A DNA stretch of 64,000 nucleotides from Insolitispirillum peregrinum (GTDB lineage: Bacteria; Pseudomonadota; Alphaproteobacteria; Rhodospirillales; Rhodospirillaceae): contig NZ_FTOA01000005.1 of the NCBI RefSeq assembly GCF_900156605.1, positions 372,001 through 436,000 on the forward strand, given 5' to 3'. Numbering within the stretch: position 1 is the first letter of the stretch; every line of letters begins with the position of its first letter. This document shows positions 44,368-53,718 of this stretch, one piece after another. The translations under genes were made by a program, and so were the position numbers. Below the pieces are notes generated by a model. That model worked only from the letters and a program-made list of their open reading frames with translations. It was not told the origin of the DNA and searched no databases.

Positions 44368-47169
44368 TTGACCGATACGCCCCTTACTCCGCCAGCACTG
44401 CCGACCCCTTCGGATCAGGACATCACCCCGGTAACCATCGAAGACGAGATGAAGCGCTCGTACCTCGACTATGCCATGAGCGTGATTGTCTCCCGCGCGC
44501 TGCCCGATGTGCGCGATGGCCTGAAGCCGGTGCACCGCCGTATCCTGTACGCGATGAAGGAGGGCGGCTACGACTTCAACAAGCCGTATAAAAAGTCGGC
44601 CCGTATCGTCGGGGACGTGATGGGTAAGTATCACCCGCACGGCGACAGCGCGATCTATGATGCCATGGTTCGCATGGCGCAGGATTTTTCCATGCGCCTG
44701 CCACTGATCGACGGTCAGGGGAACTTTGGCTCGATGGACGGCGACCCGCCGGCCGCCATGCGGTATACCGAAGCCCGCATGGCCCGGACGGCGCATTCCC
44801 TGCTGGATGACATCGACAAGGAAACGGTCAACTTTCAGGCCAACTATGACGAAAGCACCCTCGAGCCGGTGGTGCTGCCTGCCCGCTTCCCCAACCTGCT
44901 GGTCAACGGCGCAGGCGGGATTGCGGTGGGGATGGCCACCAACATTCCGCCGCACAATCTGGGCGAAGTGATTGATGCCTGCTGTGCATTGATCGATACC
45001 CCGGACCTGAGCGAAGACGAGGTGATGCGCATCATCCCCGGTCCGGATTTCCCGACCGGCGGCATCATTCTGGGTCGTGGCGGCATCCGCTCGGCCTATA
45101 CCACCGGACGCGGCTCGATCATCCTGCGCGGCAAGGCGGAAATCGAAGAAATCCGTGCCGGGCGCGAAGCGATCGTCGTTACCGAAGTGCCCTATCAGGT
45201 CAACAAGGCCTCGATGATCGAAAAGATCGCCGAGCTGGTGCGCGACAAGCGCATCGAAGGCATCTCGGACATCCGCGATGAGTCTGACCGTCGCGGCGTG
45301 CGGGTGGTGGTCGAAATCAAGCGCGATGCGGTGCCCGAGGTGGTGCTGAACCAGCTGTACCGCTTTACCCCGCTGCAAACCTCGTTTGGCGTCAACATGC
45401 TGGCGATCAACGGTGGTCGCCCGGAAATGATGCGCCTGCGGGAGATCCTGCGGGCCTTCATCGCTTTCCGCGAAGATGTCATCCGCCGCCGGACCATCTA
45501 TGAACTGGGCAAGTCACGCGAACGGGCCCATGTGTTGGTCGGTCTGGGGATTGCGGTTGCCAATCTGGACGACGTGATTTCGCTGATCCGCTCGGCACCC
45601 GATCCGCAGACGGCCCGCGAACAATTGATGGGTCGCGACTGGCCGGCGGCGGACATGCAGCCGCTGATCGAGCTGATCGCCGACCCGGAATATCAGGTGG
45701 TGGACTCCCGCTATCGACTGTCGGAGGCTCAGGCCCGAGCCATTCTGGAACTGCGCCTGCACCGCCTGACCGGTCTGGAGCGCGACAAGATTCACGAAGA
45801 ATTGCGCGGGATCGGCGGGGATATCGAGGAATTCCTGCACATTCTCGGCTCGCACGACCGCCTGTATGAAATTCTGCGCGGCGAACTGGTGGAAATGCGT
45901 GACGCCTACGCCACGCCGCGCCGGACCGCCCTCGAAGAGTCCGAGTTTGAACACGACATCGAAGACCTGATTGCCCGCGAAGACATGGTGGTGACGGTGA
46001 CCAACACCGGCTACATCAAGCGCGTGCCGCTATCGACCTATCGCGCCCAAAAGCGTGGCGGCAAGGGCCGCAGCGGGATGGCGACCAAGGAAGAAGACTT
46101 CGTTACCTCGCTGTTCATCGCCAACACCCATTCTCCGATGCTGTTCTTCTCCACCTCGGGGATGGTCTACAAGATGAAGGTCTATCGCCTGCCGCTGGGG
46201 ACACCCACCAGCCGTGGCAAGGCGCTGGTCAACCTGCTGCCGATTCAGGAAGGCGAAACCATCGCCACCGTGATGGCTCTGCCGGAGGATGAGGAAAGCT
46301 GGAGCAACCTGCATGTGATGTTCTCGACCTCCACCGGGAATGTTCGCCGCAACCTGCTGTCGGATTTCACCAACGTGATGTCGAACGGCAAGATCGCGAT
46401 GAAGCTGGAAGAGGGCGGCGAGCGTCTGGTGGGTGTTGCCACCTGTACCCAGGATGACGACGTGATGCTGTCTACCCGTGGCGGCAAGTGCATTCGCTTC
46501 CCGGTTGGTGATGTGCGCGTGTTCGCGGGCCGGACCTCGACCGGCGTGCGCGGCATCAGGCTGGCTGACAGCGATGAAGTGATCTCGATGTCGATCCTGC
46601 GCCACGTCGAGTTTTCGATCGAAGAGCGGGCCGCCTATCTGCGGATGGCAGCGCAGGCGCGCCGGACCGAAGGGGCTGACAGCGAAGAACTGTTCTCGGC
46701 TGAGGATGGCGACGCTCCGGCGGCGCTGCTGGATGCCGAAACCTTCCAGCGCTTTGCCGAGCTGGACCAGTTCATTCTGACCATCACCGAAAACGGCTTT
46801 GGCAAGCGCACCTCGGCCTATGAATACCGGGTGACTGGTCGCGGCGGTCAGGGTTTTGCCAACATCGAAATGACCGAACGCAATGGTGCCGTCGTGGCGT
46901 CGTTCCCGATCGGGCACAGCGACCAGATCATGCTGATTTCCAACGGTGGTCAGTTGATCCGTATGGGTGTTAACGACGTGCGTATTGCGGGCCGCAAGAC
47001 GCAGGGGGTGACCCTGTTCCGCACGGCTTCGGACGAAAAGGTTGTCTCGGCAGCATGGATGCCCGAGATGGGGGATGATGACGCTGCGGATGCCGAACTG
47101 GCAGACGGGCAGGCGGCGGATGCTCAGGCAGCGGGGGAACCGACTGCCGCAAGCTCTGACGCAGAATAG
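44368..47169 (+). CDS. gyrA: DNA gyrase subunit A
   Basis: 933 aa from a TTG at 44368, chosen because the protein then begins shortly before [20 protein letters not shown] as in other GyrA; a TTG at 44284 is the longest frame. The catalytic Tyr is in [10 protein letters not shown]. The quinolone region reads [14 protein letters not shown], with Ser and Asp at the usual resistance positions, so it looks wild type. The GyrA box QKRGGKG is present and the C-terminal beta-pinwheel is complete, with an acidic Ala/Asp-rich tail. coaD follows nine bases after the stop. Confidence 0.96.
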   Translation: MTDTPLTPPALPTPSDQDITPVTIEDEMKRSYLDYAMSVIVSRALPDVRDGLKPVHRRILYAMKEGGYDFNKPYKKSARIVGDVMGKYHPHGDSAIYDAMVRMAQDFSMRLPLIDGQGNFGSMDGDPPAAMRYTEARMARTAHSLLDDIDKETVNFQANYDESTLEPVVLPARFPNLLVNGAGGIAVGMATNIPPHNLGEVIDACCALIDTPDLSEDEVMRIIPGPDFPTGGIILGRGGIRSAYTTGRGSIILRGKAEIEEIRAGREAIVVTEVPYQVNKASMIEKIAELVRDKRIEGISDIRDESDRRGVRVVVEIKRDAVPEVVLNQLYRFTPLQTSFGVNMLAINGGRPEMMRLREILRAFIAFREDVIRRRTIYELGKSRERAHVLVGLGIAVANLDDVISLIRSAPDPQTAREQLMGRDWPAADMQPLIELIADPEYQVVDSRYRLSEAQARAILELRLHRLTGLERDKIHEELRGIGGDIEEFLHILGSHDRLYEILRGELVEMRDAYATPRRTALEESEFEHDIEDLIAREDMVVTVTNTGYIKRVPLSTYRAQKRGGKGRSGMATKEEDFVTSLFIANTHSPMLFFSTSGMVYKMKVYRLPLGTPTSRGKALVNLLPIQEGETIATVMALPEDEESWSNLHVMFSTSTGNVRRNLLSDFTNVMSNGKIAMKLEEGGERLVGVATCTQDDDVMLSTRGGKCIRFPVGDVRVFAGRTSTGVRGIRLADSDEVISMSILRHVEFSIEERAAYLRMAAQARRTEGADSEELFSAEDGDAPAALLDAETFQRFAELDQFILTITENGFGKRTSAYEYRVTGRGGQGFANIEMTERNGAVVASFPIGHSDQIMLISNGGQLIRMGVNDVRIAGRKTQGVTLFRTASDEKVVSAAWMPEMGDDDAADAELADGQAADAQAAGEPTAASSDAE

Positions 47170-47178
47170 GGGGCATGA

Positions 47179-47685
47179 ATGGTCGAGCGTATTGGCGTCT
47201 ATCCGGGAACTTTTGACCCGATTACCAACGGGCATCTGGATATCATCCAGCGGGCGGCAAAAATGCTCGACCATCTGGTGGTCGGGGTGGCAATCAACGC
47301 CGGAAAGGGGCCGCTGTTCAATCTGGAAGAGCGGGTTGCCCTGACCCGGGAAGCCATTGCCACCCTGCCAGTCAACGGTACCCGCATCGACGTGAAACCC
47401 TTTGAGGGTTTACTGATGGATTTCGCCGCCGAACAGCACGCCCGCGTGGTGGTTCGCGGGCTGCGGGCAGTGTCGGATTTCGAATATGAATTCCAGATGG
47501 CCGGAATGAATGCCCGCCTCAATCCGACCATCGAAACCGTTTTCCTGATGGCCTCGGAACGCTGCCAGTTCATTTCTTCGCGCTTTGTGAAGGAGATCGG
47601 GCGACTGGGGGGCAACATCGACAGTTTTGTGACCGTTGGGGTCAAGGCGGCGTTGCTGAAGCGTTTTGCCGAGCAGGCAGAGTGA
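47179..47685 (+). CDS. coaD: Phosphopantetheine adenylyltransferase
   Basis: 168 aa. It makes dephospho-CoA from phosphopantetheine and ATP. The nucleotide site is GVYPGTFDPITNGHLDII, with the TxGH-type His, and the ISSRFVKEI motif closes the other side. RVVVRGLRAVSDFEYEFQMA is the conserved central helix. The gene lies between gyrA and the peptidylprolyl isomerase, a standard alphaproteobacterial order. Confidence 0.95.
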   Translation: MVERIGVYPGTFDPITNGHLDIIQRAAKMLDHLVVGVAINAGKGPLFNLEERVALTREAIATLPVNGTRIDVKPFEGLLMDFAAEQHARVVVRGLRAVSDFEYEFQMAGMNARLNPTIETVFLMASERCQFISSRFVKEIGRLGGNIDSFVTVGVKAALLKRFAEQAE

Positions 47686-47786
47686 TCTTTACCGGGGTCC
47701 GTTGCGGTATGCCCTGTTAAACTCATCGAGTTTGTGCGAAAAAAACCGTCAGCCGTTTTTTGCGCGCAATCCTCGAAGAGGGCGAA

Positions 47787-48344
47787 ATGCCTAAATTCCT
47801 GAAATTCCTCCTGGTTGGAGTATTGTTTCTGATGAGCACTGTCACCGAAGCCCCTGCGGCCCAAAAGGACGATCTGGAAAACACCCTGTACATGGACCTG
47901 AGCTATGGTCGTGTGGTGATCCGTATGCGTCCCGATCTTGCTCCGGCACATGTGGCCCGGATCAAGGAACTGACCCGTCAGGGGTTCTATGATGGCGTGG
48001 TGTTCCACCGTGTGATCTCGGGCTTTATGGCTCAGGGTGGCGATCCGACCGGCACCGGTACCGGTGGTTCGGGCAAGAAGATTCCGGCGGAATTCTCCAA
48101 GACCGCCAAGCACCATCGCGGCACCGTGTCGATGGCCCGCGCCCAGGACCCGAATTCCGCCGACAGCCAGTTCTTCATCTGCTTTGAAGACGCTTCATTC
48201 CTCGATGGCCAGTACACCATTTGGGGCGAAGTGACCTCGGGCATGGAATTCGTCGATCAAATCAAAAAGGGCACCGGTGCCAACGGTATGGTCGCCTATC
48301 CCGACAAGATCGTGAAGATGCAGGTTGCCGCCGACGCGAAGTAA
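47787..48344 (+). CDS. Exported cyclophilin-type peptidylprolyl isomerase
   Basis: 185 aa from the ATG at 47787, with GAGGG upstream; the longer frame to 47760 would spoil the signal peptide. The signal ends near APAA-Q (residue 25). The cyclophilin core is clear: VVFHRVISGFMAQGGDPTGTG, then GTVSMARAQDPNSADSQFFI and FLDGQYTIWGEV. It is similar to PpiA and should act on proline bonds in the periplasm. Confidence 0.92.
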   Translation: MPKFLKFLLVGVLFLMSTVTEAPAAQKDDLENTLYMDLSYGRVVIRMRPDLAPAHVARIKELTRQGFYDGVVFHRVISGFMAQGGDPTGTGTGGSGKKIPAEFSKTAKHHRGTVSMARAQDPNSADSQFFICFEDASFLDGQYTIWGEVTSGMEFVDQIKKGTGANGMVAYPDKIVKMQVAADAK

Positions 48345-48404
48345 GGCGTCGTCTGGTGTTGGGGGCGTACCGCTGAAAAAAGTACCCGATCCGAAAATAA
48401 TATG

Positions 48405-48433
48405 TTGACGGATCATGGTCTTCCAAGTATGGT
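48405..48433 (+). promoter_or_regulatory. Promoter of tRNA-Lys
   Basis: TTGACG (48405-48410), a 17-bp spacer and TATGGT (48428-48433), then a GC-rich discriminator. This is a near-consensus sigma-70 site about 46 bases before the tRNA. Confidence 0.75.
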
Positions 48434-48479
48434 GCGCCTCCCGACGCCGAGGAGGTCAAATAAACTCTCCGGTGGGTAT

Positions 48480-48555
48480 GATCTCGTAGCTCAGTTGGTA
48501 GAGCAGCTGACTTTTAATCAGCGGGTCGCGCGTTCGAGTCGCGCCGAGATCACCA
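48480..48555 (+). tRNA. tRNA-Lys (anticodon UUU)
   Basis: A full cloverleaf: acceptor GATCTCG with CGAGATC, D stem GCTC/GAGC, anticodon stem GCTGA/TCAGC with loop CTTTTAA, and T arm GCGCG-TTCGAGT-CGCGC. The discriminator is A and the CCA is encoded. It has its own promoter and terminator. Confidence 0.97.
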
Positions 48556-48558
48556 TTC

Positions 48559-48595
48559 AAAAAAGCCGCCAATCCAATGGGTTGGCGGCTTTTTT
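48559..48595 (+). terminator. Rho-independent terminator of tRNA-Lys
   Basis: AAAAAAGCCGCCAA, a nine-base loop, TTGGCGGCTTTTTT. The symmetric A and T runs allow function on both strands. Confidence 0.9.
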
Positions 48596-48617
48596 ATCGT
48601 TCGTCGACAGGGCGATA

Positions 48618-48907
48618 AAAAAAACAGGATCATGGAGCGCTGCTCCATACCTCGCCGGGGCCTTGAGGCCCCGGACCCCATTGATTTGATATTGAAAGAA
48701 AGAATGGGGGTTCGGGGCCTCAGGCCCCGAGCGGTGCAGGCGGCAGCCTGCTTCTTTCTTTCAACTGCGCGCCCTGATGGCCTGATTTTCCCCGTCGCAT
48801 CGCTTATGTGAAAAACCGGTTTCCACTTTTTCACACGATGCCTGATTTTTCCCGTCGCATCGCTTATGTGAAAAACCGGTTTCCACTTTTTCACACGATG
48901 CTCTAAA
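48618..48907 (-). repeat. Composite repeat, copy 7, with a tandem 60-bp duplication
   Basis: A reverse-orientation module (TGGAGCGCTGCTCCA, CCGGGGCCTTGAGGCCCCGG, GGGGCCTCAGGCCCC, CAGGCGGCAGCCTG) with a degraded right terminal repeat at about 48757-48775. It is followed by two copies of a 60-bp unit (48781-48840 and 48841-48900), identical except for one base. Each unit carries the short-element hairpin GTGAAAAACCGGTTTCCACTTTTTCAC. CTCTAA closes the element. Confidence 0.88.
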
Positions 48908-48952
48908 GTCCCCCGCACGTTGTCTCACCGATAAAGAGCTAGGGTTCGCCGA

Positions 48953-50266
48953 ATGCGTCTGTCCCGCTACTTCCTGCCCGTCCTTAAGGAAACCCCCGCC
49001 GACGCGCAAATTGTGTCGCACCGTCTGATGCTGCGCGCGGGCCTGATCCGCCAGCATACTGCCGGGATTTACAACTGGTTGCCGCTGGGCTATCGCGTTC
49101 TGCGCAAGATCGAGCAGATCGTGCGCGAAGAACAGGACCGTTCGGGTGCGGTCGAAATTCTGATGCCGACCGTGCAGTCGGCGGACCTGTGGCGTGAGTC
49201 GGGCCGTTACGAAGACTACGGCAAGGAAATGCTGCGCATTGTGGACCGCCACGAACGCGACATGCTGTACGGGCCGACCCACGAAGAAGTGGTGACCGAC
49301 CTGTTCCGCTCGATTGCGCGCTCCTACAAGGACTTGCCGCGCAACCTGTATCAGATTCAGTGGAAGTTCCGCGACGAAGTGCGCCCGCGCTTTGGGGTGA
49401 TGCGAGGCCGTGAATTCCTGATGAAGGACGCCTACTCCTTTGATCTGGACGAAGCCGGTGCCCGCCGCGCTTACAACAAGATGTTCGTGGCCTATCTGAA
49501 TACCTTTGCCCGTCTGGGAGTGAAGGCCATTCCGATGCGTGCCGCCACCGGCCCGATTGGCGGCAACCTGTCGCACGAATTCCTGATCCTGGCCGAAACC
49601 GGCGAAAGCGGCGTGTTCGTGCACAAGGGCGTGCTGGACAAGACCGTTCCGGCGGATGTCGATTTTGATGGCGACCTGCAGCCGATCGTTGACGACTGGA
49701 CCAGCCTGTACGCTGCCACCGACGAAATGCACGAGGAAGGCGCTGGCGCCGAGCTGGGCGACGATCTGGTCTCCGCGCGTGGCATCGAAGTCGGCCATAT
49801 TTTCTACTTTGGCACCAAGTACTCCAAGCCGATGGGCTGCACGGTGGCCGGGCCGGATGGCGCGCCGGTGGATGTCCACATGGGCTCGTATGGCATCGGC
49901 GTGTCGCGTCTGGTGGGGGCGATCATCGAAGCCTGCCATGACGAGGCCGGGATCGTGTGGCCGGAAGAGGTTGCTCCGTTCAAGGTTGGCCTGATCAACC
50001 TGAAGTCGGGTGCGGCGGAAACCGATGCGGTTTGCGAAGACCTGTACGCCAAGCTGGAAAAGGCTGGTGTGGACGTGCTGTACGACGACCGCGCCGATGA
50101 ACGGGCCGGGGCGAAGTTTGCCACCATGGACCTGATTGGTCTGCCGTGGCAGGTGATCGTCGGGCCGAAGGGCGTCGCCGCTGGCGTTGCCGAGTTGAAG
50201 AATCGTGCCACTGGCGAGCGTGTTGAACTGTCGTTCGATGCGATTTTGGCCAGGCTGGCTGGTTGA
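48953..50266 (+). CDS. proS: Proline--tRNA ligase (short alphaproteobacterial form)
   Basis: 437 aa; ATG at 48953. It charges tRNA-Pro. Class II motifs are visible: motif 2 in [19 protein letters not shown] and motif 3 in [13 protein letters not shown]. The [10 protein letters not shown] segment binds proline. At this length it lacks the editing insertion of the E. coli enzyme, which is normal for alphaproteobacteria. It opens the proS-lolC-lolD order and has a terminator behind it. Confidence 0.96.
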   Translation: MRLSRYFLPVLKETPADAQIVSHRLMLRAGLIRQHTAGIYNWLPLGYRVLRKIEQIVREEQDRSGAVEILMPTVQSADLWRESGRYEDYGKEMLRIVDRHERDMLYGPTHEEVVTDLFRSIARSYKDLPRNLYQIQWKFRDEVRPRFGVMRGREFLMKDAYSFDLDEAGARRAYNKMFVAYLNTFARLGVKAIPMRAATGPIGGNLSHEFLILAETGESGVFVHKGVLDKTVPADVDFDGDLQPIVDDWTSLYAATDEMHEEGAGAELGDDLVSARGIEVGHIFYFGTKYSKPMGCTVAGPDGAPVDVHMGSYGIGVSRLVGAIIEACHDEAGIVWPEEVAPFKVGLINLKSGAAETDAVCEDLYAKLEKAGVDVLYDDRADERAGAKFATMDLIGLPWQVIVGPKGVAAGVAELKNRATGERVELSFDAILARLAG

Positions 50267-50280
50267 TAGCATGATACGGC

Positions 50281-50318
50281 ACCCCTTTCGGGCCATGTTT
50301 GGTCCGGAAGGGGTTTTG
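50281..50318 (+). terminator. Rho-independent terminator after proS
   Basis: ACCCCTTTCGG, a 12-base loop, CCGGAAGGGG, then TTTTGTC. Confidence 0.8.
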
Positions 50319-50428
50319 TCTTTGCGATATGCGCTGCGCCGCATTTTTGACGCAAAGAGCCTCTATTGAGCATTCGACAGGCCCGTGTGGCCGTCTGTTT
50401 TTTTATCCAGATAACTCCAGGGGGAATG

Positions 50429-51676
50429 ATGGCCTTTGACGCCTTTGAGCGGATGATGGCTTGGCGCTATCTGCGTGCCCGCCGTAAAGAGGGGTTCGTG
50501 TCGGTGATCGCCGGGTTTTCCCTGTTGGGGATTGGCCTGGGCGTGGCGACACTGATCATTGTGATGGCAGTGATGAACGGCTTTCGTCAGGAGCTGATCG
50601 GTCGCATTCTGGGGCTGAATGGCCACCTGTCGGTCTATGAAGCCAGCGGCACCATGCCCGACTATCCAAAGCTGATCGCGCCGCTGTCGTCCATTGAAGG
50701 CGTGGTGTCGGTTGCTCCGGTGGTCGAGGGGCAGGTGATGGCCTCGGCCAATGGCGCGGCTGGCGGGGCTTTGGTGCGCGGGATGCATGCCGAAGACCTG
50801 CAACGGCGGGCCACCATTGCCGATCACATCGTTGACGGGTCACTGAAGAACCTGCAGGGCGACGATGTGGTGATGATCGGCCAGCGGATGGCGCAACGCT
50901 ATGGTTTGCAGGTCGGCAGTCAGATCAGCCTGATTTCGCCCAAGGGCAATGTGACGGCCTTTGGCTCGGTGCCTCGGGTGCGGTCCTATACCGTGGCGGC
51001 GATTTTCAATGTCGGGATGTATGAATACGATTCCAGCTTTATCTACATGCCGTTGGAAGCCGCGCAGACCTATTTCCGCATGGACGGTGGCATCAGCCAT
51101 CTGGAAGTGATGGTCAAGGAAGCCGAACGGCTGGCGCCGGTGATCCGGGCGATCCAGAGCAAGGTGGGATCACGCTATCTCGCCAATGACTGGACCCAGT
51201 CCAATTCCAGCTTCTTTAACGCGTTGCAGGTTGAACGCAACGTGATGTTCCTGATCCTGACCCTGATCATTCTGGTGGCGGCGTTCAACATCATCTCGGG
51301 CCTGATCATGCTGGTGAAGGACAAGGGGCGCGACATCGCCATTTTGCGCACCATGGGGGCATCGCGTGGCTCGGTGATGCGGATTTTCTTTCTGGCCGGG
51401 GCCAGTGTCGGCGTGTTTGGAACCCTGTTCGGGGTAACGCTGGGGCTGGCATTCGCGGAAAACATCGAAGTCATTCGCCAGTTCCTGCAGGGGCTGACCG
51501 GACGCGAGCTGTTCTCGGCGGAAATCTATTTCCTGTCGACCATGCCGGCCAAGGTTGATTACAGCGAAGTCCTGTCGGTGGTGGGAATGGCGGTTGGCCT
51601 CAGTCTGGCGGCGACGCTCTATCCGTCTTGGCGGGCGGCCCGCCTCGATCCGGTGGAGGCGCTGCGCTATGAGTGA
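50429..51676 (+). CDS. lolC: Lipoprotein-releasing ABC permease LolC/LolE
   Basis: 415 aa from the ATG at 50429, one codon after another ATG at 50426; CAGGGGGA lies just upstream. The frame is open to 50366. The N-terminal [20 protein letters not shown] leads into TM1; a large periplasmic domain follows; three more helices include the [24 protein letters not shown] coupling segment. With LolD it extracts lipoproteins from the inner membrane. One permease gene is seen, as in organisms that use a single LolF-like or LolC-type subunit. Confidence 0.93.
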   Translation: MAFDAFERMMAWRYLRARRKEGFVSVIAGFSLLGIGLGVATLIIVMAVMNGFRQELIGRILGLNGHLSVYEASGTMPDYPKLIAPLSSIEGVVSVAPVVEGQVMASANGAAGGALVRGMHAEDLQRRATIADHIVDGSLKNLQGDDVVMIGQRMAQRYGLQVGSQISLISPKGNVTAFGSVPRVRSYTVAAIFNVGMYEYDSSFIYMPLEAAQTYFRMDGGISHLEVMVKEAERLAPVIRAIQSKVGSRYLANDWTQSNSSFFNALQVERNVMFLILTLIILVAAFNIISGLIMLVKDKGRDIAILRTMGASRGSVMRIFFLAGASVGVFGTLFGVTLGLAFAENIEVIRQFLQGLTGRELFSAEIYFLSTMPAKVDYSEVLSVVGMAVGLSLAATLYPSWRAARLDPVEALRYE

Positions 51677-52376
51677 GGGACAGGCAATGAACGCAATCGC
51701 GCTCGATCTGGGGGGGGTCTGGCGGCGGTTCCCGCAGGGGGCCGGGACGCTGGATGTTCTGCGCGGGGTAAACCTGACCATTGCCCGTGGCGAGATCGTC
51801 GCGCTGGTCGGGCCGTCGGGGGCCGGGAAGTCAACCCTGTTGCACATCGCCGGGCTGCTGGAGCCGCCGACCGAAGGGCGGGTGATGATCGGGGGTCAGC
51901 AGGCCAACGGTCTGGACGATGCCCAGCGGACGCTGTTGCGGCGGGCGCATCTGGGCTTTGTCTATCAGTATCACCACCTGTTGCCGGAATTTTCGGCGGT
52001 GGAAAACGTGATCCTGCCGCAGATGATCGCCGGTGTCTCGCGGGGGGCGGCGCGCAAGCGGGCGGTTTCCCTGCTGGAAAGTATGGGGCTGGCGGCGCGT
52101 ATTGACCACCGTCCCGGACAATTGTCGGGCGGTGAGCAGCAGCGTGTGGCGATTTGCCGGGCGCTGGCCAACAAACCGGCCCTGCTGCTGGCCGACGAGC
52201 CGACCGGCAATCTGGACCCCAATACCTCGGAGACTGTTTTCGCCGAGTTGCTGCGGTTGGTGCGGGATGAAGGGTTGTCGGCCCTGATTGCCACCCATAA
52301 CCCCGAGTTGGCGCGCCGGATGGACCGGATGGTGACCTTGCGCGATGGTCTGGTGTGCGAGGTTTCGCCTGCCTGA
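51669..52376 (+). CDS. lolD: Lipoprotein-releasing ABC ATPase LolD
   Basis: 235 aa from the ATG at 51669, which overlaps the lolC stop by eight bases; a second ATG at 51687 has GAGGGACAGG before it and is equally possible. Walker A is GPSGAGKST, the signature is [15 protein letters not shown], Walker B is [13 protein letters not shown], and the switch His is in [25 protein letters not shown] is the LolD Q-loop region. Confidence 0.94.
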   Translation: MSEGQAMNAIALDLGGVWRRFPQGAGTLDVLRGVNLTIARGEIVALVGPSGAGKSTLLHIAGLLEPPTEGRVMIGGQQANGLDDAQRTLLRRAHLGFVYQYHHLLPEFSAVENVILPQMIAGVSRGAARKRAVSLLESMGLAARIDHRPGQLSGGEQQRVAICRALANKPALLLADEPTGNLDPNTSETVFAELLRLVRDEGLSALIATHNPELARRMDRMVTLRDGLVCEVSPA

Positions 52377-52446
52377 CGGGCGAAAAAAGGGGAGATGGGC
52401 TACATTTTAGGGAGCCTTCTCTTGTCTGCACTCTGGGGGTGTGTTT

Positions 52447-52484
52447 CACTCCCCGCCCGGTATGGAAATAACGTGCGGGGAGTG
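52447..52484 (+). promoter_or_regulatory. Hairpin that buries the EndoU gene ribosome binding site
   Basis: CACTCCCCGC (52447-52456) and GCGGGGAGTG (52475-52484) are perfect complements across an 18-base loop. GGGGAG, the ribosome site for the ATG at 52489, lies entirely in the second arm. Translation would need the hairpin to open. Confidence 0.65.
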
Positions 52485-52488
52485 TAAA

Positions 52489-53643
52489 ATGGGTGTATTT
52501 TTCCGTAACTGCTCTTATAAATTGCTTTTGAGCGGTGTGGTGATGGCTGCTTTGGGCAGCCACGCCGCCAATGCCGAAGTTGGTGAAACGGGAACCTTGA
52601 CCGCAACCACCGCCTGCGAGGCCTATAGCAGCAAAAACACCAAAGCCAATCCCGGCAACGTGCTGCTGGAAGTCGGCAAGGCCTATAAAGTCAGTGGCCG
52701 CAATGCGACCGGTGGTGAATGGCTGCATATCTCGGTTGACGGCGTGGAAACGCCACGCCGGTGGGTCAATCAGAGCTGCGGCACGCTGGTGGTGCAGGCG
52801 CAGGAGCCTGCTTCTGCTCCGGCCTCTGGCGAGCAAAAGGCCGCAGATGCCAAGCCCGCCGGGCAAAAACCCGCCGAACCACAAAAAGAGCCAAAGTCCG
52901 CCGCCGACGAGGCAAAGAAGTCCGATGCGCCCAAGCCGACCTTTGCGCCGTTCTTTGACAGCGTGGCACAGACCCCGGTGGATGACACCCCGGCGGTTCC
53001 AACCCTCAGTGCCTTTGATGCGGCAATCCTGACCATCTGTGGCCCGTGGGACAGCACGCCGCAGGCCAAGGACTTTGAAAGCGCCCTGCTGACGGTGTTC
53101 CCGGAACAACTCTCTGCCATTCAGAAGGCGGTCGGCGGTGGCCTGACCACGCCGAACGCACCGACCGCGACCTTTGCGCAGGAACTGACGGCGGCATGGT
53201 TTGACAACAAGGCGTTCAAGCATGTCTTCTGCGGCGAGCCGAACAAGAAATCGTTGGGCGGTCTGCATTTCGAGGGGCGCTATCTGCAGGCCCAGCGCGC
53301 CGGTTGGGCGGGGCGGCTGGACGGCCCGCAGTGTGACAAGGGCGAGGTGAAGGCTCCGGTCTACAGTGTTGGGGTGTCTTTCCTGACCCCCGACGGCGGG
53401 GCGGAAAAGGCTTGCCCGAAAAGCTATGTGCATGGCGAGGGGGCGCTTGACATCCTTATCCATGGCACTCAAGCTTTGAAAGCTGCTCGAAACTGGGCAA
53501 AGCCAGAAGATAAATCTGCATGTGTCGCTAATATCAGCACGACACAAGGCGATTATGCGGCTTTGCTGGTTATTAAGAAGCAGGCTGTTGTCACATTCTA
53601 TCCGGTGGCTTCCCCCAGCACCAAGGAACGCTCCTGCCAGTAA
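52489..53643 (+). CDS. Secreted SH3-like / EndoU domain protein
   Basis: 384 aa from the ATG at 52489. A signal peptide ends near ANA-E (residue 29). Residues 35-105 look like a bacterial SH3 fold with two cysteines (TACEAY, QSCGTL). A Pro/Ala/Lys linker (about 108-150) follows. The C-terminal half matches EndoU RNases: His245 in FKHVFCGE and His260 in GGLHFEGRY, 15 residues apart as in XendoU, and a late VTFYP. EndoU proteins cut RNA after U; some are toxins, and no immunity gene is obvious here. It sits between lolD and dnaE, usually adjacent. Bases 53460-53600 are visibly more AT-rich. Confidence 0.7.
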   Translation: MGVFFRNCSYKLLLSGVVMAALGSHAANAEVGETGTLTATTACEAYSSKNTKANPGNVLLEVGKAYKVSGRNATGGEWLHISVDGVETPRRWVNQSCGTLVVQAQEPASAPASGEQKAADAKPAGQKPAEPQKEPKSAADEAKKSDAPKPTFAPFFDSVAQTPVDDTPAVPTLSAFDAAILTICGPWDSTPQAKDFESALLTVFPEQLSAIQKAVGGGLTTPNAPTATFAQELTAAWFDNKAFKHVFCGEPNKKSLGGLHFEGRYLQAQRAGWAGRLDGPQCDKGEVKAPVYSVGVSFLTPDGGAEKACPKSYVHGEGALDILIHGTQALKAARNWAKPEDKSACVANISTTQGDYAALLVIKKQAVVTFYPVASPSTKERSCQ

Positions 53644-53652
53644 TGTGTCAGG

Positions 53653-53692
53653 AAAAAAAAGGTGGAGGGAAGTCACGTCCTCCGCCTTTTTT
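53653..53692 (+). terminator. Rho-independent terminator after the EndoU gene
   Basis: AAAAAAAAGGTGGAGG, a loop of about ten bases, CCTCCGCCTTTTTTG. The dnaE start lies only 27 bases further. Confidence 0.85.
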
Positions 53693-53718
53693 GTGGGCGG
53701 GTCTGCGATGAAAGCATC

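Noticed and set aside
46030-47274. 414-codon minus-strand frame opposite gyrA
   Set aside because: It is a codon shadow of gyrA, has no ribosome site and runs across the gyrA-coaD junction.
48402-48689. Plus-strand frame covering tRNA-Lys
   Set aside because: It spans the tRNA, its terminator and a repeat, so it cannot be a real coding gene.
48781-48900. Possible CRISPR array
   Set aside because: Only two adjacent 60-bp units with no spacers; it is a simple tandem duplication of a known repeat hairpin. No cas gene is present.
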